Shown one piece after another: positions 58,885 through 64,000 of a stretch of 64,000 nt of DNA (positions are counted from its first letter, which is position 1; each line of letters begins with the position of its first letter). Below the pieces are notes generated by a model. That model did not search any database. It saw nothing but the letters and a program-made list of their open reading frames with translations, and was not told the DNA's origin. The position numbers were made by a program, and so were the translations under genes. The DNA comes from Bacillota bacterium (lineage in GTDB: Bacteria; Bacillota; Clostridia; Oscillospirales; Ruminococcaceae), in contig JAEZRC010000004.1 in NCBI GenBank assembly GCA_023440965.1, positions 62,001-126,000 on the forward strand, written 5' to 3'.

Positions 58885-61290
58885 ATGAAGTACGATTTCA
58901 CCTCAATTGAAGGCAAGTGGCAAAAAATATGGGATGAAAATGAAACATTCAAGTCAGAGAATGATTATTCAAAGCCTAAATTCTATGCACTTGTAGAATT
59001 CCCTTATCCGTCAGGACAAGGTCTCCATATTGGTCACCCACGTCCATATACTGCTATGGATATTGTTTCAAGAAAGAGAAGGCTTGAGGGATATAACGTA
59101 TTATTTCCAATGGGATGGGATGCTTTTGGTCTTCCTACTGAAAACTATGCTATTAAGAATAAAATTCACCCTGCAATTGTAACTGATAAGAACGTTGCAC
59201 GTTTTAAATCACAGCTTAAGGCTCTTGGACTATCATTTGACTGGGCAAGAGAAATCAATACAACAGACCCTAATTATTTTAAGTGGACACAGTGGATATT
59301 CCTTCAGATGTTTAAAAAGGGTCTTGCTTATAAGTCAGAAATGGCCGTAAACTGGTGTACTTCATGTAAGGTTGTTTTAGCTAATGAAGAAGTTGTCGGC
59401 GGATGCTGTGAGCGTTGCGGTGGCGAAGTTGTTAGAAAAGTTAAAAGCCAGTGGATGCTTAAAATTACAGAATACGCGCAGCGCCTTTTAGACGATTTAA
59501 GCGAAGTCAATTATTCAGACAGAATCAAGGCTACGCAGACAAACTGGATAGGTCGTTCAACTGGTGCTGAGGTTGACTTTGACACAACAATAGGTGATAA
59601 GCTTAAGGTTTATACAACCCGTCCTGATACGTTATTCGGTGCAACCTATATGGTTATTGCTCCTGAGCATCCAATGATAGCAAAATGGGCTGACAAGCTC
59701 ACAAATATGGATGACATAAAAGCATATCAGGAAAAATCAGCAAAGAAATCTGATTTTGACAGAACAGAAATGAACAAGGATAAAACAGGTGTTGAACTTA
59801 AAGGCGTTAAGGCAATCAATCCTGTTAATGGAAGAGAAATTCCAATCTTTATTTCTGATTATGTTCTTATGACTTACGGAACAGGAGCAATTATGGCTGT
59901 TCCTGCTCACGATACACGTGACTATGAGTTCGCAAAAGTATTTAATCTTCCTATCATTGAAGTTGTAGCTGGCGGAGATATTGAAAAAGAAGCTTTCACT
60001 GATTGTGCAACAGGCACAATGGTGAACAGTGACTTCCTTGACGACTTGTCAGTTGACCAAGCAAAAGTAAAGATTAAAGAATGGCTTGAAGAGAAAGGTA
60101 AGGGAGTTTCAAAGGTAAACTTTAAACTTCGTGACTGGGTATTTTCACGTCAGAGATACTGGGGCGAGCCTATTCCTATTGTTAAGTGTGATAAATGTGG
60201 CTATGTTGCAATTCCTGAAAGTGAATTGCCATTAAAATTGCCTGATGTTGAAAGCTATATGCCAACCGACAACGGTGAATCACCACTTGCAACACTTGAT
60301 AGCTTTATTAATACAACCTGTCCGCATTGTGGTGGACCTGCAAAGCGTGAAACAGATACAATGCCACAGTGGGCTGGTTCATCATGGTATTTCTTAAGAT
60401 ATTGTGACCCAACAAATATGGACAGGCTCGCTGCAAAAGAAGCTCTTGATTACTGGATGCCTGTTGACTGGTATAACGGCGGTATGGAGCATACAACTCT
60501 TCACTTGTTGTATTCACGTTTCTGGCATAAATTCCTTTATGATATCGGTATGGTTTCAACAAAAGAACCTTACATGCGTCGTACAAGCCACGGATTTATC
60601 CTTGGTGAAAATGGTGAAAAGATGTCAAAATCAAGAGGTAACGTAATCAATCCTGATGATGTTATCGCTGAATATGGTGCAGATACACTCCGTCTTTATG
60701 AAATGTTTATCGGTGATTTTGAAAAGACTGCTCCTTGGAGTACTTCTTCTATGAAGGGTTGTAAGCGTTTCCTCGACAGAATCTGGGCATTGCAGGATGT
60801 AATGATTGATGGCGATAAATACAGACCTCAGCTTAATTCAAGCTTCCACAAGACAATTAAAAAAGTGTCTGAAGATATAGAAAACTTAAAGTTTAACACA
60901 GCTATTGCAGCTATGATGGCATTAATTAATGAAATTTCAGCTGTCGGCAATATCAATAAGAAGGAATACAAGGATCTTCTTATTATGCTCAATCCGTTTG
61001 CTCCGCATATTACTGAGGAAATTTATCATAATTGTGGCTTCGGTGATATGCTTAATCAGCAGAAATGGGTTGCATTTGATGAGGCTGAATGTGTCGACGA
61101 TACTATTGAGATTGTTGTTCAGATAAACGGAAAAGTCAAGACGAAATTGATGATTTCGGTTGATGCACAGCAGGATAATGTTATTTCGCAGGCAAAGGCA
61201 GATTCAAAGATTAGCGAGGCTCTTGAGGGAAAGAATATTGTTAAGAGTATTTATGTAAAAGGAAAGCTTGTTAATTTTGTTGTAAGATAG
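58885..61290 (+). CDS. leuS: Leucyl-tRNA synthetase
   Basis: 801 residues, class Ia. FPYPSGQGLHIGHPRPYTAMD holds the HIGH motif, and EKMSKSRGNVINPDD the KMSKS motif. The CP1 editing domain (about 225-420) carries TTRPDTLFGATYMVIAPEHP and YGTGAIMAVPAHDTRDYEFA, and a zinc-type CTSCKVVLANEEVVGGCCERC lies earlier. The start at MKYDFTSIEGKWQ follows AAAAGGA; the longer in-frame reading overlaps rsfS. No T-box leader precedes it; it is expressed from the rsfS side. Confidence 0.97.
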   Translation: MKYDFTSIEGKWQKIWDENETFKSENDYSKPKFYALVEFPYPSGQGLHIGHPRPYTAMDIVSRKRRLEGYNVLFPMGWDAFGLPTENYAIKNKIHPAIVTDKNVARFKSQLKALGLSFDWAREINTTDPNYFKWTQWIFLQMFKKGLAYKSEMAVNWCTSCKVVLANEEVVGGCCERCGGEVVRKVKSQWMLKITEYAQRLLDDLSEVNYSDRIKATQTNWIGRSTGAEVDFDTTIGDKLKVYTTRPDTLFGATYMVIAPEHPMIAKWADKLTNMDDIKAYQEKSAKKSDFDRTEMNKDKTGVELKGVKAINPVNGREIPIFISDYVLMTYGTGAIMAVPAHDTRDYEFAKVFNLPIIEVVAGGDIEKEAFTDCATGTMVNSDFLDDLSVDQAKVKIKEWLEEKGKGVSKVNFKLRDWVFSRQRYWGEPIPIVKCDKCGYVAIPESELPLKLPDVESYMPTDNGESPLATLDSFINTTCPHCGGPAKRETDTMPQWAGSSWYFLRYCDPTNMDRLAAKEALDYWMPVDWYNGGMEHTTLHLLYSRFWHKFLYDIGMVSTKEPYMRRTSHGFILGENGEKMSKSRGNVINPDDVIAEYGADTLRLYEMFIGDFEKTAPWSTSSMKGCKRFLDRIWALQDVMIDGDKYRPQLNSSFHKTIKKVSEDIENLKFNTAIAAMMALINEISAVGNINKKEYKDLLIMLNPFAPHITEEIYHNCGFGDMLNQQKWVAFDEAECVDDTIEIVVQINGKVKTKLMISVDAQQDNVISQAKADSKISEALEGKNIVKSIYVKGKLVNFVVR

Positions 61291-61326
61291 TTTTATATTA
61301 AGAAGACATAAATTACAAATTACCCC

Positions 61327-61355
61327 TTGACTAATTTCTTTTGATACGGTATAAT
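61327..61355 (+). promoter_or_regulatory. Promoter of rpsU
   Basis: TTGACT (61327-61332), 17-bp spacer, TATAAT (61350-61355), followed by a leader of about 55 nt. Confidence 0.85.
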
Positions 61356-61416
61356 TTAAATGTTACATTTAATGTACTATAACCTCTGTCTATGCGACAA
61401 AGGGAGGGAATAAATA

Positions 61417-61590
61417 ATGGCAGAAATTCGTGTTGGAAAAAACGAGACTTTAGATACAGCTCTTAAGCGCTTTAAGAGATCATGTGCTAAGGACGGCGTT
61501 ATTGCTGAAGTTCGGAAGAGAGAACACTACGAAAAGCCTTCAGTAAAACGTAAAAAGAAGTCCGAAGCTGCACGTAAGCGTAAGTTCTAA
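61417..61590 (+). CDS. rpsU: 30S ribosomal protein S21
   Basis: 57 residues, read directly from the sequence: MAEIRVGKNETLDTALKRFK, then a basic region, HYEKPSVKRKKKSEAARKRKF at the end. This is the standard S21 layout. AGGGAGGG precedes the ATG. It has its own promoter and a strong terminator. In Firmicutes it usually lies near yqeY or dnaG, neither seen here. Confidence 0.96.
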   Translation: MAEIRVGKNETLDTALKRFKRSCAKDGVIAEVRKREHYEKPSVKRKKKSEAARKRKF

Positions 61591-61630
61591 AACTGGGCTT
61601 CAAGCAGAACGGAACTTGAAAAGTAAGTTA

Positions 61631-61657
61631 AAGCGAGCAGCTTCTGCTCGCTTTTTC
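61631..61657 (+). terminator. Terminator of rpsU
   Basis: AAGCGAGCAG pairs with CTGCTCGCTT (10 bp) around a CTT loop, followed by TTTCATTT. Confidence 0.92.
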
Positions 61658-61689
61658 ATTTATTTATAATTTATTAATAAAGGTGAAAT

Positions 61690-62172
61690 ATGATTTTTCG
61701 ACCAACATATGTTTTAAAATCTGTTACTGATATTTCATTAGAATATCTTAACGAAAAAAATATTAATGGCTTGATCCTTGATCTTGACAATACATTAACC
61801 ACTCATAACAATCCACAGCCAGCGGATAAAGTCACTGACTGGATATCAGATATGAAAAACAACGGAATTAAAATGATGATAGTTTCAAATAATAGGGCGG
61901 AAAGAGTCATTCCTTTTGCACAGAATCTTGGGCTTGACTTTGTTCCGAACGGAAGAAAACCACTTGCAACAGGTTTTATAAAAGCACAACAGCTTATGGC
62001 GATTCCTTTTTCAGAAATTGCAATAGTGGGTGATCAGATTTTTACCGATGTGTTAGGTGCAAATCTTAAAAGAGTCAGGACAATCTATGTTCATCCTATT
62101 GAACTTGAAAGTGGATTTTTCTTCAAGATTAAAAGATTTTTAGAAAAGCCTTTTATTAGGAACTTAAAATAA
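61690..62172 (+). CDS. yqeG: YqeG-family HAD-type phosphatase (class IIIA)
   Basis: 160 residues. HAD motif I DLDNTLTTH near residue 31, motif II VSNN near 64, and motifs III/IV GDQIFTDVLGANL near 118. RPTYVLKSVTDIS at the start is typical of YqeG. Substrate unknown; related PgpP-type enzymes act on phosphatidylglycerol phosphate. AAAGG precedes the ATG. First of a short run with the endonuclease-like gene and aroQ, as in Clostridia where yqeG is often near aro genes. Confidence 0.93.
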   Translation: MIFRPTYVLKSVTDISLEYLNEKNINGLILDLDNTLTTHNNPQPADKVTDWISDMKNNGIKMMIVSNNRAERVIPFAQNLGLDFVPNGRKPLATGFIKAQQLMAIPFSEIAIVGDQIFTDVLGANLKRVRTIYVHPIELESGFFFKIKRFLEKPFIRNLK

Positions 62173-62183
62173 GGAGAATTAAT

Positions 62184-63035
62184 ATGTCTGCTATTTTCGG
62201 ACCGGCTGGTAACTCTGACAGTTTTGCAGCACAAGGCTTCAAAAGTACAATGGACGCGCCAAAGTTTTTATCTGATATGGGACTCGACACTTATGAGTAC
62301 CAATGTGGTAAGGGTGTAAAAACGGGCAAGGATACTGCAATAAAGTTTGGTGCAAAAGCGAAAGACAATAATATAACATTATCAATTCATGCTCCTTATT
62401 ATATTTCTCTTTCAAGTGTTGAAGAAGAAAAAAGGAACAACAGCATAGGATATATTATGCAAACCGCTAATCTTGCTGAATATATGGGTGCTGACAGAAT
62501 AATCATTCATTCGGGCTCCTGTGCAAAATTATCCCGTGCTGACGCACTCGAACTTGCAAAGGACACAATAAAAAGTGCAAGAGTAAAAGCTATTGATGAT
62601 GGACTTTCTCATATTGCCTTCTGTCCAGAAACAATGGGAAAACATAATCAACTGGGTGATTTGCATGAAGTAATGGAGCTTTGCAAGCTTGATGAAAGCT
62701 TTATTCCTTGCATCGACTTCGGTCATCTGAATGCAAGAACAAACGGCTCAATAAACACAAAAGAAGAATATGCAAAAATCCTTGATACAATAGAAAATGA
62801 ACTTGGTTCAGAAAGATTAAAGGTTTTTCACTCACATTTCAGTAAAATTGAATATACTGAAAAAGGGGGGGAAGTCAAGCACCTGACATTTGAAGATATT
62901 ATTTATGGTCCTCAGTATGAGCCGTTAATGGAACTTGTTGTACAAAAGAATCTTTCACCGAGATTTATTTGTGAAAGTGCAGGAACACAGGCGGAAGATG
63001 CACTTGCAATGAAGATGTACTATAAATCATTATAG
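62184..63035 (+). CDS. nfo: Apurinic endonuclease IV family (TIM barrel) protein
   Basis: 283 residues. Zinc-dependent TIM-barrel fold of the endonuclease IV (AP2Ec) family. Metal-ligand segments: SIHAPYYISLSS (His), IIHSGS (His), FCPETMGK (Glu), CIDFGHLNAR (Asp and His), FHSHFS (His) and CESAG (Glu), in the family's order. Classical Nfo enzymes act on abasic sites in DNA. The N-terminus FGPAGNSDSF differs from typical Nfo and matches a shorter clostridial group, so the exact substrate is less sure. GGAG precedes the ATG. Confidence 0.85.
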   Translation: MSAIFGPAGNSDSFAAQGFKSTMDAPKFLSDMGLDTYEYQCGKGVKTGKDTAIKFGAKAKDNNITLSIHAPYYISLSSVEEEKRNNSIGYIMQTANLAEYMGADRIIIHSGSCAKLSRADALELAKDTIKSARVKAIDDGLSHIAFCPETMGKHNQLGDLHEVMELCKLDESFIPCIDFGHLNARTNGSINTKEEYAKILDTIENELGSERLKVFHSHFSKIEYTEKGGEVKHLTFEDIIYGPQYEPLMELVVQKNLSPRFICESAGTQAEDALAMKMYYKSL

Positions 63036-63048
63036 GAAGGACAAGATT

Positions 63049-63483
63049 ATGGACAAAAAAATTCTTATCATTCACGGACCAAACTTAAACCTTCTTGGCG
63101 AACGTGAGCCTGAAATTTACGGAAATGATACTATGGATTCCGTTAATGCTGAAATTGCTAAGGAAGCGCAGGGGTTAGGATTATCCTGCGACTTTTTTCA
63201 GAGCAACCACGAGGGCGAAATAATTGATAAAATTCATAGTGTTAGAAAAACTCATTCAGGTATAATTGTCAATCCTGGTGCTTATACTCATTATAGCTAT
63301 GCAATCCGTGACGCTATTGCAGCAATAACTATTCCTTGTATTGAAGTCCACCTCAGCAACGTTTATTCGAGAGATGAATTCCGTTCAAAATCCGTTATTG
63401 CACCAGTATGCAAGGGGCAGATTGCCGGCTTTGGAAAACGAAGCTATATCCTTGCATTAAAAGGAATAGCAGAAATGATGTGA
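63049..63483 (+). CDS. aroQ: 3-dehydroquinate dehydratase, type II
   Basis: 144 residues. Third shikimate step: trans-dehydration of 3-dehydroquinate. ILIIHGPNLNLLGEREPEIYG, FFQSNHEGEIIDKIH, VNPGAYTHYSYAIRDAI and IEVHLSNVYSRDEFR are all type II signatures, with the catalytic Tyr and His in place. It supplies a step missing from the aro operon at 11809-16199 and has no leader of its own. AGGAAGG precedes the ATG. Confidence 0.96.
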   Translation: MDKKILIIHGPNLNLLGEREPEIYGNDTMDSVNAEIAKEAQGLGLSCDFFQSNHEGEIIDKIHSVRKTHSGIIVNPGAYTHYSYAIRDAIAAITIPCIEVHLSNVYSRDEFRSKSVIAPVCKGQIAGFGKRSYILALKGIAEMM

Positions 63484-63491
63484 ATTAACTA

Positions 63492-64000
63492 ATGAACAGA
63501 TTTGAAAAACTTTTCAACATCTTGGGCAATGACACAGAAAGCATACTGATAACATCAGATATAAATAGAAGATATTTTTCGGGCATGAAATCATCAGCAG
63601 GATATATCCTTGCTTTCTCTGAAAAAGCTTACCTTCTTATTGACTTTAGATATTTTGAAAAAGCAAAAAAAACAGTAGAAGACTGTGAGGTAATACTACT
63701 CAAAAGCCTGAAAAACCAATGCAGAGAACTTTTAGAGAAGTACAATGCAAAATCAATAAGCATTGAAAGTGATAACGTCACAATTTCCGACCTTCAAGAG
63801 CTTAACAAGTATTTTGAGGGTTATGAGCTTGATATTACATCAAAGCTTAGCAATGCTATTACACAGCTTAGAAGTATAAAAACTCCTGATGAAATTGATA
63901 AAATCACAAAAGCGCAGAAGATAGCAGAAAAAGCTTTTGAAAATGTTTTGAATTTTATAAAGCCCGGCAAGACTGAAAAAGAGATAGCTTTAGAGCTTGA
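63492..64000 (+). CDS. Xaa-Pro aminopeptidase-type M24 peptidase, partial (runs off right edge)
   Basis: The first 169 residues or so are present. The N-terminal creatinase-like domain (MNRFEKLFNILGNDTESILI, ITSDINRRYFSGMKSSAGYIL) and the start of the catalytic pita-bread domain (KTPDEIDKITKAQKIAEKAFENVLNFIKPGKTEKEIALEL) match aminopeptidase P-type proteins. The metal-ligand residues lie beyond the window. It begins 8 bp after aroQ with no clear ribosome binding site. In Clostridia this pair, aroQ and pepP-like, is followed by efp, which would lie just outside. Confidence 0.9.
   Translation, partial: MNRFEKLFNILGNDTESILITSDINRRYFSGMKSSAGYILAFSEKAYLLIDFRYFEKAKKTVEDCEVILLKSLKNQCRELLEKYNAKSISIESDNVTISDLQELNKYFEGYELDITSKLSNAITQLRSIKTPDEIDKITKAQKIAEKAFENVLNFIKPGKTEKEIALEL

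Overview
The window looks like chromosomal DNA of a low-GC (by eye, not computed), endospore-forming anaerobe of the class Clostridia, probably a Ruminococcus/Oscillospirales-type organism. The supporting genes are spoIIR, a coat-protein-like gene pair, AddAB in place of RecBCD, the YmfF/YmfH pair, YqeG, YqeK, YhbY and RsfS, an OadBG-type sodium pump remnant, strong AGGAGG ribosome binding sites and an AUU-initiated infC. I saw no phage, insertion sequence, CRISPR array, tRNA or rRNA. Nearly all genes are core genes; accessory content is limited to a sugar ABC transporter, GrpB next to a gene stump, and a few small unknowns.

Layout. 1-2655 (minus strand): an unknown membrane protein, acpS and nnr as one unit, and a short-chain reductase. 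3099-7559: a LacI-family regulator, then a sugar-binding lipoprotein and two permeases of a CUT1 ABC importer with no ATPase gene. 7612-11425: an AI-2E-type exporter family protein and PcrA helicase. 11503-16788: the shikimate operon (DAHP synthase, aroB, aroA, aroC, DUF4364), preceded by an unannotated leader that encodes a 40-residue peptide packed with Phe, Tyr and Trp, followed by a terminator. 16926-24275: ymfF-ymfH, lgt, folD, rpsO and pnp, with a chain of RNA hairpins around rpsO and pnp. 24427-28806: a small membrane protein, recD2, comF and an MreB-type actin. 28872-32756: two small coat-like proteins, an MscS channel, oadG-oadB and spoIIR. 32821-40116: addB, addA and a Cys-rich DUF3795 protein. 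40131-41426: infC-rpmI-rplT with an L20-type leader. 41510-42195: a hydrolase gene stump and GrpB. 42195-61290: a long run of housekeeping genes on one strand (RNA methyltransferase, dprA, topA, trmFO, VOC protein, plsX, rnc, radical SAM protein, smc, ftsY, rdgB, yhbY, nadD, yqeK, LCP protein, rsfS, leuS). 61417-64000: rpsU, yqeG, an endonuclease IV family protein, aroQ and the start of an M24 peptidase.

How it fits together. Five chorismate-pathway enzymes are present: four in the operon and AroQ separately. The leader peptide suggests that the operon is controlled by ribosome stalling when charged aromatic tRNAs are scarce. This is the most distinctive system in the window. Several other genes show RNA-level control visible in the sequence: infC (leader and AUU start), rpsO and pnp (leader and tandem stems), and addB (its ribosome binding site lies in a hairpin arm). 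All functional names rest on reading motifs in the translated proteins; no database search was made.
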